The notes beneath the pieces are model-generated. The model was not told where the DNA came from, did not search any database, and saw only the letters and a list, made by a program, of their open reading frames with translations. Shown here piece by piece: positions 12,440-24,800 of a stretch of 64,000 nucleotides of DNA. Both the position numbers and the translations under genes were made by a program. Each line of letters starts with the position of its first letter. Positions within the stretch are counted from its first letter, which is position 1. The stretch comes from Tillandsia leiboldiana (taxonomy: Eukaryota; Streptophyta; Magnoliopsida; Poales; Bromeliaceae), in NCBI GenBank assembly GCA_029204045.2, contig JAQNDB010000202.1, positions 1 to 64,000 on the forward strand, read 5' to 3'.

Positions 12440-12789
12440 CCGATTTTGGGGTAATCGTTGTTTTTTGGGTGGTGATGATCCGCCGAATACTTAGATCAAA
12501 GATAGATCGGAAATACCATCTAAGTATTCATTAGTTTGATTCAACTCAAGATGTGAGTATGAAAACCTAGAATCAAACTAATCAATATAGATGAAGAAAC
12601 ATAGAGTATTCTCTAATGATTTCCTTTCTTCTCTATATGTGGATCTATAGCCGTATAAGATGATATATGAAAATGACGGCTATGTGGATTGACCCTAGAA
12701 AGAAAGACATAGGGTCTATTTATAGGTTAGAAACCCTAGGAAGGAGATAAGAATCAAAAACCTGCCATTTCTGGAATTTTACGGACGGC

Positions 12790-13071
12790 GATCCGGATCG
12801 TGATAACTGAGATCCGGATCGTCATAACGAAACAGCCAATTCCAGAAAAACGAAGGTTCGGGATCCGGATCATGTAACTACGATCCGGATCGTTCATACA
12901 GTTCACCAAACATCAACGTTCGGGATCCGGATTGCGAAGCAAGATCCGGATCGTTCAAGGTAGATGGTAAACTCAACGTTCGGGATCCGGATCAAGAGAC
13001 TACGATCCGGATTGCGACGATGTATGAACGAACCACCTTCGGGATCCGGATCGAACAGCCTGATCCGAATC
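12790..13071 (-). promoter_or_regulatory. U3 palindrome array GATCCGGATC (copia-1 5' LTR)
   Basis: Second LTR copy of the paired palindrome array, upstream in sense of the TATA box near 12716-12725. Confidence 0.8.
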
Positions 13072-13298
13072 CTGAACATGTCCCAAGTCCAGTTTTTGAT
13101 TTTTATGCAATGAAAGATTCTTCCAAGTGTTTCTACACTACAAGAAGTATTCGGATCACACAAATTCTTTAGTTAAACATACCTGATCCTTTTGAATTCT
13201 TCTTTCTTGAGATTGAGTTAAATGATTCAACTTTCTTCACCTTCAATCTTCAGGACTTGAAACTTTCACGAAACTACGCCAACTCAAATTCCGTAACA

Positions 13299-13303
13299 CA
13301 TGA
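13299..13303. repeat. Target-site duplication, right copy (copia-1)
   Basis: CATGA, matching CCTGA at 1571-1575 in four of five positions. Confidence 0.6.
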
Positions 13304-14956
13304 CACCCGATTTTTAAAACATATTCACAATCTCATTCCCGGCGGCTACATAACTTTGAAAGGATAAATCCACGGGTTTGTAAAACAGTGCCCACACGAC
13401 ACTCAGTTTTGAAAACGTTTTCGCAATCACTTTTTCATTTAAAAACATGCCGCAAGCAAGTCTAGTAGAAACATAATAGAGGACGGTCCATCACTAAGTC
13501 GAAAGTTCAACCCAACATCCACATTGTTCCACAATAAAAGCAATCACAAAGCTCACTGACCAAACAACCACAGTAACCAAAAGTAAGTACGACGTGTCAC
13601 CAGCCCCAAACGGGCTAAAGTCCTCTAGACGTAGCCTCACCGTCGTCCCGGATCCCACCCCTGAACGAACCTGTCACAGTGTGGGAAGTCAGTGACAAAA
13701 AGAGTAGATGTAAACAAGTATGATGCAGTAAAATATTGAAATGCAAACAAACCGATAACCAGAGCATCCAACTTTCCCCTCATGAGTCACCGTATCCCCT
13801 GTTTAGTTAGAAACGAAACACCTGCCAGAAGGTCTAAAGACCCCCAGCGAAAAGAACACCTTGCTCGCACCTTGGTGCTAATAACCCCTCCACGGTACTT
13901 GTGCAGCACCTTGAGCGGCCGCGAGGGGTCCCCACTACGTCACCTTGTGGGGTACACGGGTCAACGTACCACCCTTCCGGAAAAGTACACCGATGCGGTA
14001 GCCAAACCGGTGGTGTGCGTGTAAGCAACCTTGAGCACAAATGCCGAAACCGGCGTGTAGTAAAGCACCGCGACATTCAGTCGCCACAGTTAGCAATAAA
14101 AATAAGGGAATTCTCATGCAATAGGGGTTAGACAATAACAAATGGCACATCTACTTTACTCTTGTATACTGCAAGTGAAACCATACTTTGAACACACAAA
14201 CGATACCCACCTCGAAGTGCGTTGCCAGGCACTTGCCCCGCGCGGCGCCGCACGCGGTGCGGCCTCGTGGGTACCTGCCCCGCGCGGTACCGCACGCATG
14301 CGGCGCAACCGCGCGGCGCTGCCCGGGGTGCGGTGGCGGTCACGAGGCGGCGGTGGCGGCGGCGCTCTAGGGCATCGCGGCGGCGGTAACGGCGAGACCT
14401 AAACGAAACGGAAAAAGGCGAAAACCCTAAAAGCCGAAAACGTCCGACGAAAGTACGAAAATAACACACCGCTTACCTCGATCGATCGGAGAAGACGATC
14501 CGTTCACCCTCCCGGCTTCCAGCATGTTGATCGAAGAAGATTGGGATTTCCGCTTTCTTTTTCCCTCTTTTCTCTCCGGCTAGGGTTTTCTTTTCTTGAA
14601 GGGAAAAATAATTTCTTTCTTTGTGCGTACGATTAAAACCCCACATCCGAATATTTATTTGCTTATTTATTTGTTAAAAGGTCAATCCCAATCCCCTCGA
14701 AAAGCGTGCCAAACACTTAGCACGGATTCCGGCACACACTACGGATACCGCGACCTTCAAAACCCAATTCCGGGAGATCCGTAAGTCGGATTTCAGATCC
14801 GATCGCACTGCCGTTCATCATTTTTCGGGCTCTATCATAGAAAAATACCCGCAATTCCCGACGATCAACACAAGGAAACTCGATTATTCAACTCCTCATA
14901 ACAAAGACTTTATTGGTAAGGAATTAAAAGAGTACAGGAAAAGTCATGATATTACA
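13304..14956 (-). repeat. LTR A of gypsy-1, 5' part
   Basis: Continuation of the LTR broken by copia-1. It ends at 14956 with GATATTACA, the same plus-strand terminus as at 20511-20515 and 57429-57433 (in sense TGTAATA). With 1316-1575 the LTR is about 1.9 kb. It includes a very GC-rich segment near 14220-14400. Open frames here appear on several strands and frames and look like composition effects, not genes. Confidence 0.7.
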
Positions 14957-15387
14957 CGATCTCGTTTTTTTTTCCTCTCCGAAATAGGGTTTCTGCTTTC
15001 TTTTTTTCTCTCCAATTAGGGTTTCCGCTTTCTCTTGAAAGGAAAATAATAATAATTAAATATCTATTTCCCTTTCGTACGTACAAGATAAAACCCTTAA
15101 TCGGCAGATATAACAGAAAGATTCCCATCTCGAAAAGCATGCCGATCACGTAGCACGGATTCCGGTGCACCCCCACGTACCAAAACCCTCAAAATCCTAT
15201 TTCGGGAGATCCGCAAATCGGATTTGAGATCCGATCGCTTTGTCGTTTCCCGTTTTTCAAGCTCTAACACCGAAAAATACCCGCACGCACCGACGCTGTA
15301 CCCAAGAAATCCCGCTAATAAATTCCTTAAACAATTAATTTATTCAAAAGGGGTTAAAAGAAAAACAAGACAGTTCGTGATATTACG
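14957..15387 (-). repeat. LTR B, partial 3' LTR of gypsy-2
   Basis: About 430 bp, closely matching 20080-20515. It abuts the end of LTR A directly on the left and ends TTACG on the right, where the related copies have TTACA. In sense the purine stretch AAGGGGTGTG precedes it. Confidence 0.75.
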
Positions 15388-15404
15388 TCACACACCCCTT
15401 AAAA
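15388..15404 (-). other. Polypurine tract region of gypsy-2
   Basis: In sense CTTTTAAGGGGTGTGTGA lies between a conserved GTTTCGAGGACGAAACTT motif (15405-15424) and the LTR. The same arrangement is seen at 57434-57470. Confidence 0.65.
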
Positions 15405-15524
15405 GAAGTTTCGTCCTCGAAACTTAACCTCAACCCATGCTAAACAAGTCTGGAAAACACTCTCTCATCTTCAACTCCAATCCCCAAGTCGCCTCGCGCT
15501 CTTCATGATTACTCCGAAGCACCC

Positions 15525-18341
15525 TCATGTAGGGAAAAGTCCGGCTGCGTAACTTTTGTCTTCACGTGCCAGGATTCGGACCGGTGTTTTAACAAAGCTC
15601 AAATACTCACGAAGTACAATAGTAGAAACATCAAGGACATGCGACGGATCAGGGACGTATTTCTGAAGCATCGAGACATTAAAAACGTTGTGCACGCGGT
15701 CGAGATTTGGTGGCAAGGCTAAACGGTAAACTACTGGGCCAACGCGCTCCCAAAATCTCAAAAGGTCCAACGAACCGCGGGCTCAAATTGCCTCTTAGAC
15801 CAAACCGTTTAATCCCCTTGGATGGGGAAACCCGGAGCAACACGTGTTCCCCTACTAGAAACTCTAAGTCGCGTCGTCTCTGCCCTGCATAGCTTTTCTG
15901 CCAACTCTGGGCGGTCAGTAACCGCTGCCTGATAAGGCGCACCTTTGTCTCGGTCTCCTCCACTAAGTCCGGGCCCAGAAACTTCCGCTCCTCCAAGTCA
16001 TCCCAACAGATAGGCGACCGACATTGACGCCCATACAACGCTTCATACGGCGCCATCTGGATACTAGCCTGATAACTGTTGTTGTAGGCGAATTCCAGTA
16101 GGGGCAGATAGCGTGACCATCCTTCACTCAAATCGAGCACGCAAGCTCGAAGCATATCTTCGAGGATCTGGATCACCCGTTTTGATTGTCCGTCGGTCTG
16201 GGGGTGAAAAGCCGTGCTGAAATGCAGCTTGGTTCCCAAAGCCCGCTACAAACTCTGCCAAAAGTTTGACACGAACCGCGTGTCTCTATCCGAAGTAAAT
16301 GATGCCGGTACCCCGTGCAACCTCACCACCTCGTTGATGTAGACTTGCGCCAAACGGTCTCGGGTCCACGTCGTGTGAGAGGGTAGGAAATGGGCCGACT
16401 TTGTCAATCGATCCACTATGGCCCAGATCGTGTCGTGCCCTTGCTGTGATCGTGGAAATTCGGTGACAAAATCCATGGTGATCTGCTCCCATTTCCACTT
16501 TGGCACAGGTAGAGGTTGCAGCTTCCCCGCCGGGCGCTGATGTTCGGCTTTGACTGGTTGACAAGTCAAACAGTGCGCCACGAACCGCGTTACGTCTCCC
16601 TTCAATTTAGGCCACCAGAAAGTCTGCTTAAGGTCCCTGTATATTTTCGTACCACCGGGATGCGCCGTGTAAGGAGCGCAATGCGCCTCGGATAATATCT
16701 CTTTCTTCAGATCAGGTAGATCGGGCACACAAATGCGTCCCCGGAACTGCATTGTACCGTCCGCTCCGACCGAAAAGTCACCCTCCCGGTTCGAAGGAAT
16801 CTTGTCCCGTACAAGCTGTAATTGAGCGTCCGTCTTCTGACCTTCCAGGATCTTCTCCAACAAGGTAGGCTTGACCACCAGGGACAAAAGTCGTGAAACA
16901 GCACCCGCCGGCACAACCTCTAATCTCATCCGCGGGAAATCCGCGATTAGACGGTCTTGCTGAGTGATAGTGTTCACTGGTAACTTTTCTGTCTGACCCT
17001 TCCTGCTCAAGGCATCGGCTACTACGTTTGCCTTTCCAGGATGGTACTGAATGGTCAAATCATAATCCTTCAACAATCCCAACCAACGTCTCTGCCGTAA
17101 GTTCAATTCTTTTTGTGTGAAAATGTATTTCAGGCTCCGGTGATCCGAAAACACATTGCAATGAGCTCCATAGAGGTAGTGCCTCCAAAGTTTTAAAGCG
17201 AAAACAACTGCTGCGAGTTTCAGATCGTGCGTAGGGTAGTTTCGCTCATAATCCTTAAGTTGTTTTGATGCGTAGGCTATGACTTTTTCCTGTTGCATTA
17301 GCACACTTCCAAGACCGCTCCATGATGCATCACAATAAACCTCGAAATCCTCACCGGGTATAGGTAATGTAAGCACGGGTGCCCGTGTTAGTCTGTCTTT
17401 GAGTTCCTTGAAGCTCTCCTAGCATTGAGTAGTCCACACAAATCTCTCCCGTTTCCGGGTTAGACGATTCAGAGGGGTGGCATTTTTTTTTTTGAGAAAC
17501 CTTCCACGAAGCGCCTATAGTATCCTGCCAAACCCAAGAAGCTGCGGATTTCCGTTACTGTAGTCGGTCGGGGCCAGTTAGCCACTGACTCCACCTTCTT
17601 AGGATCCCCCGCAATTCCCGTTGCTGAGACTATGTGTCCTAAGAAGTCCACTTCACGAAACCAGAACTCACACTTCTTGAGCTTAGCAACCCATTTCTGG
17701 TCCCTGAGAGTCTGGAGAATTACTCGCAGATGCTCCTTATGTTCCTCATCTGTTCGTGAGTAGACCAAAATGTCATCAATAAAGACCACTACCAATTGGT
17801 CCAAAAAGGGTTGAATATCATATTCATCATATCCATGAACACCGCTGTGGCGTTCGTAAGTCCAAACGGCATAACTGTAAACTCATAATGATCATATCGA
17901 GTTCGAAAGGCTGTTTTAGGTATATCCTCACCTCGAACTCTCAGCTGATGGTAGCCGGACTGCAAACCTATTTTCGAGAACACTGTCACTCCTTGTAGTT
18001 AGTCGAACAGGTCATCAATCCGAGGCAAGGGATACTTATTTTTCACCGTAATCTTGTTTATCTCCCGGTAGTCGATGCAAAGACGCAAACTCCCGTCATT
18101 TTTCCGCATGAAGAGAACGGGTGCGCCCTAAGGCGACCCACTTGGCCTGATGAACCCCTTCTCCAAAAGATCTTCTAGTTGTGCCTTGAGCTCTCTTAAT
18201 CTGCAAAAGCCACTCTGTACGGTGCCCTTTGTGATGGGTTGCGTGCCTGGAAAAAGCTCGATGGAGAATTCGGTTTCTCGCTCGAGGGGCACTCCTGGGA
18301 GCTCGTCCGAAAAAGGAAAACGTGCGAGAAATCCCTGACAA
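15525..18341 (-). pseudogene. pol: gypsy-2 pol pseudogene (RT, RNase H, integrase)
   Basis: Sense order from 18341 down: decayed N-terminal reverse transcriptase (18341-18096), RT fingers/palm with MPFGLTNA (17989-17789), the catalytic segment FIDDILVYS (17804-17469), then a long open piece (17376-16246) with RNase H YCDASWSGLG, the zinc-binding part HPGGTKIYRDL ... CLTCQ, and the integrase core MDFVTEFP and SDRDTRF. The integrase C terminus follows (16239-15679), ending near NVSMLQKYVPDP (15770-15525). Frame breaks occur near 15700, 16243, 17390-17465, 17795 and 18000-18095. Motifs are well kept but the frame is not, so it is inactive. Confidence 0.88.
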
Positions 18342-18943
18342 TCGGGATGCCCGCTAGCTATGTTGAAGGCCGAGAGATTACAACCACTAAAGCCATGAAC
18401 GCCACACGTTCACCCTCCACCAGTCTTCTTGCCCGTGGTGCAAAGATGAATCGAGTACTCCTATATGCTAAACCCGAGGGTTCCAGGAAGCCAGGTTCAT
18501 GAAGACACACCTAGCGCTCCTCGCACTCGATTACCGCCTAGAGTTTAGTAAACCAAACCATCCCGAGTACTACGTCGGAATCCCCTAGCGGGGTTTCCGT
18601 CGGTTCCAAAGGTATAAAGGCCTGCCCAACCTTACCGGGCAGGAAGGAACAAAGCTTCCTGCCACGAAGGATTGCCCAGGGTCTGAACGGACCCGTTACT
18701 ACGAAGGGTGTCACTTCTAGAAACTAAAGGTACAGGCGAAAAAATAAAAGAGTGAGATGCTCCGGGGTGTCAAACACGGCCCTACCTCGAAAAAGAGAAC
18801 TAAGGGTTGGTTAATACTTGCTACTACGTCCTCCGGGGCAGCCCGTCTCGAGCTGAGCCGTCGCGTAAATCCTCCCGCGGGGCGGTGGCGGCGCCCCTCT
18901 CCACGTGTCGTGATGCTGAAGGTACTGTTCCCGGGTTCAAGGG
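18342..18943 (-). pseudogene. Decayed protease/linker region of gypsy-2
   Basis: By position this should hold the aspartic protease between Gag and RT. I see no open frame with a D-S/T-G motif, only short pieces. The part near 18770-18940 matches the gypsy-1 remnant at 240-430. Confidence 0.45.
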
Positions 18944-19672
18944 TCAGTTGAAACGGAAGTGCCCCGGCCTGCCGCAACGAAAGCAGTGGTCGTGCCTCTT
19001 GGAACAATTGATCACCTGGTGTGCTCCTCCGCAGATGATGCAAGGCTTCTGCCCCGGTTCCGGTTCTCTTATCGGCATACTCTTGGTCCCTTGCTTCGTC
19101 TTCAGATGTTTGGGTGGTCGGCTTTCCTTGGAGAGGCCCTCCCCAGGATAAGGATGGGGTCGCTTCTGGCCCTGATTGGGCTCACGGTCCTCCCGCCGGG
19201 CACGAGCGTCGGCCAGTTCCCGTTCCACCCTGTCCCGTTTGGTCTGCTGAACAGACGCTTCTCTCGTGGCGACGGCGGGCACTACGGGAGTGGGTAATAT
19301 CACAGTCTCTCTCAAAGGGGCTTCGGTTGTGGCTCCTGGCGTAGGTCCCGAAGCCGCCGGCGTTGGGGCTACAGAAGGCGCTGCAGGCTGAACCAGCGGT
19401 ATCCCGGTTGTCGCGGTCTGAGGAGGGGTAGTCGTGGTCTCGCCGTCTACTACCGGCGGTGCCGTCGTAGGTGCAGTTTGCTTGGGTGGAGGGGCTTGGG
19501 CAACCACCACTGACGTAGCTAGTTGCTGCGTCAACTGACGTACATGCTCTGTGAGGGCTGCTAGCTGTTGGGCCAACTCTCGCAGTTGTTGCCGAAGAAG
19601 CTGATTCTCCGCAGCCGTCGGTGCCGTTCCGTCTGCCTCCGCGTTATCGGTTGACGACCTAGTCCGGGCCAT
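18944..19672 (-). CDS. gag: gypsy-2 Gag without capsid domain
   Basis: An open frame on the minus strand. I start it at MARTRSSTDN (19672), because the upstream ATG adds only residues outside the Gag pattern. It encodes about 242 residues: an N-terminal Leu/Gln-rich stretch (LRQQLRELAQQLAAL, likely coiled coil), a Pro/Thr/Ala-rich linker, a charged segment, and at the C terminus CIICGGAHQVINC and CFRCGRPGHF knuckles. The capsid segment found in the Gags of gypsy-4 and gypsy-5 (FSG..AQP...W...ME..FRDFFI) is absent although the frame is open across the gap. The product would lack the particle-forming part. Whether it is expressed is unknown. Confidence 0.7.
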   Translation of the reverse strand: MARTRSSTDNAEADGTAPTAAENQLLRQQLRELAQQLAALTEHVRQLTQQLATSVVVAQAPPPKQTAPTTAPPVVDGETTTTPPQTATTGIPLVQPAAPSVAPTPAASGPTPGATTEAPLRETVILPTPVVPAVATREASVQQTKRDRVERELADARARREDREPNQGQKRPHPYPGEGLSKESRPPKHLKTKQGTKSMPIREPEPGQKPCIICGGAHQVINCSKRHDHCFRCGRPGHFRFN

Positions 19673-19702
19673 TATCCGTTGTATACAAAGAAGCCAAGTC
19701 AA

Positions 19703-20515
19703 CTCTAGACCTAACTAGTCTAACACCATGACCTGCGAACAAACCGGCACAACCCCGCGCGGCGCGCAAGCGGTGCGGTGCGCGGTTGTCCCGCGCGGGC
19801 ACAACCCCATGCGGGCCAGCAAGCGGCGCGGTGTGCGGCCCTTCAGCGGCGCGCGGGTAGGGCATCCTCGCGTCGCCCAAACGTTAAGACCGAAAGCGCA
19901 AAACCCAAACCTAAAACACGAAACGACGAAAATGCGGGAGAGATAAACGCCACTAACCTTGATCTATTGGAGAAGACGATCTGTTCCCGTTTCTCGCGAT
20001 GGTGAGGTTCCGGACCCGCTCCCCGCTGACGGTAACGTCCCGATCCCGGCTTCCGGCACGTTGATCGGAGAAGATGGAAGATCCGATCTTTTTTTTTTCC
20101 CCTTCGAAATAGGGTTTCCGCTTTCTCTTTTTCTCTCCGATTAGGGTTTCCGCTTTCTCTTGAAAAAAAAATAATAATAATTAAATACCTATTTCCCTTT
20201 CGTACGTACAAGATAAAACCCTTAATCGGCAGATATAACAGAAAGATTCCCATCTACTCGAAAAGCGTGCCGATCACGCGGCACGGATTCCGGTGCACCC
20301 CCACGTACCGAAACCCTCAAAATCCCATTCCGGGAGATCCGCAAATCGGATTTCTGATCCGATCGCTTTGTCGTTCCCCGTTTTTCGAGCTCTAACACCG
20401 AAAAATACCCGCACGCACCGACGCTGTACCCAAGAAATTCCGTTAATAAATCCCTTAGACACTTAATTTATTCAAAAGGGGTTAAAAGAAAAACAAGACA
20501 GTTCGTGATATTACA
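19703..20515 (-). repeat. LTR C, truncated 5' LTR of gypsy-2
   Basis: From about 19730 it is similar to 14220-15387: first a GC-rich part, then repeated TAGGGTTTCCGCTTTCTC-type sequence, ending GATATTACA at 20515. The TGTCACG end and primer-binding site are missing on the gag side. 19703-19730 is junction sequence of unclear origin. Confidence 0.72.
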
Positions 20516-21756
20516 CCCAAGCATTTAAATCCTCAATTCCATAAGAAAAAGATAAGGAAAACCCATAAACACTTATCTCTGTCCAGAATCTCAAAACTGT
20601 GCACAAGGAGCTCAAAGATGGCTATAAATACCTGTTCAAATGCTGGAATGAACGATTTTCACCGAAAGCAAACTTATAGATCTACCAAAGGTGCAGCTCC
20701 CCTCCAAAAATCAGCTCGAAATTCCAAGTATTCTGTCCAGGGGAAGATAAACACTAAGTGCTGTCCAGAAATCCAAACTGTGCACGAGGGTCTCAGAGAT
20801 GGCTTAAAATATCTGGTTTGTAGTCGAAATGGGAGTTCGTCACAAATATGAAGCTTGTAGATCCACTAGTCGTGAAGCTATTCTCCAAAAATCAGCTCAA
20901 AACTCCAGGTATTCAGTCCTGGGGAAGCTCGGGAAGATTTGTCGACGGTGCTACCAGAAGTTGGAGAAGTGAGCCAAGGTCAACAATGGTGGTGGTGGAA
21001 GGTGGAAGGTGGAAGAAGCCCTCCAAGCTCTCCAAAGCTAGCAATAATGGTGGAAATAGGTAAAAGGGTCACCTGGGGAGGAAGGGAGGCTATTTATAGC
21101 CTCGGGGGTGGTGTAAGTTGCGCCCACGGAGCTTAAACAGAACCAACAGGGAAAAACACCCAACCTCAGCTCAAGGGTGGAGATTCGGGTGCCCGAAAAC
21201 ACCCCCCGCGCGCTCGAATTTGCTCCCGAATCCACGTGGCGCGATCTCAACGTGCCCGGACCCATGCGTCACTCGCTCGCGTGGGCCCGAAGTCCACCGC
21301 GCGGCCAATTAGAGGCCGCCACGTTGCGCCCTTATCCACACTGCAGCCGAGGCGACGACGCAGCGAATCCTACGCCGCCAAGCGTCGTGCCAGGCCCGAG
21401 GGAGCACGCTGGGCCAATCACGTGCCGACGCGTGGCAGCCCCTCGGTCGCCGCACGTAGCGGGCGCTGCAAGTTGTGGGTGTGGCCCGCTAACCCGTCAC
21501 TCGCAGCACCGAGACCCGCCGGCCCTCGCCCACGTTGACCCGCGCCCGGTCAGCGCTACAGCGCCGTACGTACGTCCGGGCGCCCGAAACCTATGGTGGG
21601 CGCCCGAATCCACCAGAAAACACAAATATAGTGTTTTTTTTATCCGTTTTTCGCGTTGTGTCCGTTTTGCGCATAAACGTCTCCAACACTCGACAAGTGT
21701 GTCACAAAGCCACTGATCACGGGTCCAGGTCAACCAGCAGGAATCAGGTCTCCACA
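20516..21756 (-). repeat. LTR D, LTR next to the pol end of gypsy-3
   Basis: In sense it starts TGTGGAGACCTG right after a polypurine-like tract AGCAGAGGAGGT. A TATA box (GCTATAAATAG in sense, 21099-21090) lies about 660 bp in. The far end is cut by gypsy-2. By eye it does not resemble LTR E at the gag end of gypsy-3. Confidence 0.6.
21090..21099 (-). promoter_or_regulatory. TATA box in LTR D
   Basis: CTATAAATAG in sense, in a GC-rich setting, at the expected place for an LTR promoter. Confidence 0.5.
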
Positions 21757-21800
21757 ACCTCCTCTGCTAAAAAAGTTTCGTCCTCGAAACAAAATGTACC

Positions 21801-24800
21801 TTAGGGAGAAGTCTGAAACAAGTTGGGGTAGGTGTCCAACATCACCAACTCAAGCTCCCAAGTCGCCTCTCGCTCCTCGTGATTACTCCACAATACTTTC
21901 ACGTACGTTATAGCCCGGTTGCGCAATTCTCTCACCTCCCGAGCAAGAATTCGCAATGAGCGCCCCTCGTACACCAGATCCTCACCGATCCAAAGTGGAG
22001 TGAAGTCGATCACACGCGAAGGGTCAAAACAAATCTCATCCGAGCCGAGACGTGAAACACAACATGAACCCCAACAAGCCGCGGTGGAAAGGCAATCCTG
22101 CATGTCACTGATCCAACTCGCTCCAAACCTCAAAGGGGCTAAAGAACCGCGGGCTGAGCTCCCCGCAAAACTCTGAACCTCTGGATCTCCTAGACGGCGA
22201 GACCTTCAGAAAAACATGGTCTCCTACCTGGAACTCCAGGTCTCGTCGTCTAGTATCAGTATAACTCCGCTGTCTACTCTGGGCTGTGATAAGGTGTCGT
22301 CGTGCAACTCTGATCCTGTCCTCAGTCTCCTGTAGGCAATATGGTCCCAAAGTCCTCTCACCCACATCATTCCAATGTAGAGGGAATCGACACTTGCGTC
22401 CATATAACGCCTCAACAGAGCCATCTGGATGCTCGCCTGATAGCTGTTGTTGTACGCAAACTCAGCCAGTGGTAAGTGTCGACTCTATCCCCCGCCAAAA
22501 TCCATATTGCATGCCCTCAGCATATCCTCCAAGGTCTGAATGGTCCTCTCTGAATGCCCATCGGTCCGTGGGTGGAATGCAGTGCTGCAGTGTAGCTGGG
22601 TCCCTAAGGCTGCTTGTAAGCTCCTCCAAAAATGAGATACAAATCTCGTGTCCCGATACGACATAATCGAGGTAGGCACACCATGCAACCTCACAATCTC
22701 ATCCAAATACAGCTATGCTAGTCTCTCATGGGATCAAGAAATCTGAACTGGAAGAAAGTGAGCAGACTTGGTCAGTCTGTCCACTATTACCCGGACTACA
22801 TCAAATCCACCATGTACTCTCGGTAGTCCCGTGACAATGTCCATGGTAATATGGTCCCACTTCCACACTGGAATCGGAAGATTCTGAAGTTTTCCTAGCT
22901 GGCTATCGATGCTCCGCCTTCACCTGCTGACATGCCAAACACTGAGTAACAAATTTGTTAACCTCTCTCTCCAAGCCGTGCCACCAGAAGTGTGCCCTGA
23001 GGTCCCTATACATCCTAGTTCCACCAAGGTGGATGGTATAAGGTGTATAATGGGCCTTTCTCAGAAGCTACTCTTGTATCTCGGCATCCAACGACACACA
23101 TAATCGGTCCCTATACCGCAGTACTCCCGATGTATCAACGCTGAAATCCCCTGCCTGGCCGCTCGCAACCTGCTCCTGAATCCGCACGAGATGGGGATCC
23201 TCACTCTGCTTCTCCCTGATCCGGTCTAGCAGAGTGGGCTGCACGACTAGGGACATCAGTCATGCCGAATCTCCGGGGAATACGACCTCCAATCTGAGTC
23301 GTCTCATCTCCTCAAGTAGGGCGTCTGATACGTAATCATCATCATATCCAAACACTGCACTGTCTTTCTACTCAAAGCATCCGCTACCACATTAGCTTCG
23401 CTGAGGTAATAAGGATATCCACATCGTAGTCCTTCAACAAATCCAACCATCGGCGCAGCCTCAAATTGACTCGTTCTGTGTGAACAGATAATTCAGGCTT
23501 TTGTGGTCGGTGTAAATCTCACAGTGCTCCCCATACAAGTAATGGCGCCATAGCTTCAGTGCGAAAACCACTGCGGTAAGCTCCAAATCATGAGTAGGGT
23601 AATTCTTCTCGTAATTCTTAAGCTGTCGGGAAGTATAAGCAATTATCCTACCCTCCTACATCAACACGCACCCAAGATCACTGTGTGATGCATCACTATA
23701 AATCACATATCCTTTCCCCATGATGGGGAGGGAAAGGATAGTAGCTGTCATCTATCTGCACTTTAGCTCCTCGAAGCTTCTCTGGTAATCCTCACTCAAA
23801 ATAAACTTAATTCCCTTTTAAGTCAAATGAGTGAGGGGCGTGGAAAGCTTCGTGAAGCCTTCCACAAACCGACGGTAATATCCAGCCAAACCCATGAAGC
23901 TACGCATCTCGGTAATCATCATCGGTCTCGGCCAATCCTGAACTACCTCAATCTTCGCCAGGTCACTACCACGCCAGCGGTTGAAATCAAATGGCCCAAG
24001 AAAACCACCTCTCGAAGCCAAAACTTGCACTTGTCGACTAAGCATACAACCTCCTCTCCCGTAGAAGTTACAACACAATCCTTAAGTGCTCATTATGCAC
24101 GGAATCACTCCGGGAGTAAACCAAGATATCATCGATGAACACAACTACATGTCGATCCAATTACAGTTGAAAAACCCTGTTCATTAAATCCATGAATGCA
24201 ACAGGGGCATTAGTTAATCCAAAAGGCATGACGGTAAACTCATAATGGCCATACAGAGTCCTAAACGCCGTCTTGAAGATGTCCTCGGCCTTCACCTTCA
24301 ATTGGTGGTAACCAAACAGTAAATCAATTTTAGAAAAGACACAAGACCCTTGCAGCTGATCAGAAAGGTCATCAATACACGGCAAAAAGGGTACTTGTTC
24401 TTGATGGTCACTGTATTCAATTCCCGATAATTAATGCAGAGTCGAAGTGAACCATCATTCTTCTTCACGAATAGCATCGGCGCTCCCCAAGGCGACATAC
24501 TCGGCCTAATAAAACCTTTCTCCATCAAATCCTGGAGTTGGGCCTTTAACTCCCGCAGCTCCGCCGGTGCCATCCGGTAGAGTGCCTTTGAGATTGGTGC
24601 AGTTTCAGGAACTACATCAATCATAAACTCGATCTCTCTGTCCGGCGGCATATACATCAACTCCGAGGAAAAACACAATCGGAAACTCACGAACAATAGG
24701 GATATCCTCAAGTTCCGGTGCCGCCGTAGGCACCTCTACAACACTAGGCAGAAAAGGTACACATCCTCTACTAATCATCTTCCTCGCTCTAGGTGTCGAG

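Larger units (their letters stand above)
1576..13298 (-). mobile_element. copia-1: full-length Sirevirus-like Ty1/copia retrotransposon
   Basis: An 11.7 kb element in minus orientation, bounded by LTRs of about 1335 bp that start TGTTACGG and end CCCAACA in the sense direction. In sense order it has the 5' LTR (13298-11963), primer-binding site, gag, protease, integrase, reverse transcriptase, RNase H, a spacer, an internal promoter with intron, ORF3, polypurine tract and 3' LTR (2909-1576). The copia order (integrase before reverse transcriptase) and the extra ORF after pol point to the Sirevirus lineage. I counted roughly a dozen differences between its LTRs, about 1 percent, so it is older than copia-2. 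Gag-pol and ORF3 are both broken by frameshifts, so it cannot act on its own. It is inserted in LTR A of gypsy-1. Confidence 0.93.
11963..13298 (-). repeat. copia-1 5' LTR
   Basis: A 1336 bp LTR, about 99 percent identical by eye to 1576-2909. It carries the same hairpin array, TATA box and palindrome array. One palindrome has decayed to GATCCGAATC (13062-13071). Confidence 0.93.
14957..20515 (-). mobile_element. gypsy-2: truncated Tekay/Del-like Ty3/gypsy element
   Basis: Minus-orientation element with a partial 3' LTR (15387-14957), polypurine region, pol and gag fragments, and a truncated 5' LTR (20515 to ~19730). The order protease-reverse transcriptase-RNase H-integrase is that of Ty3/gypsy. 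The integrase C terminus and sequence style suggest a chromovirus of the Tekay/Del type. The primer-binding site and the TGTCACG end of the 5' LTR are missing, so a deletion joined gag to mid-LTR at about 19700-19730. Non-autonomous. Confidence 0.85.

Noticed and set aside
21177..21716. 179-codon ORF in LTR D
   Set aside because: GC-rich U3 region, opposite to the element's sense strand, with several overlapping frames.
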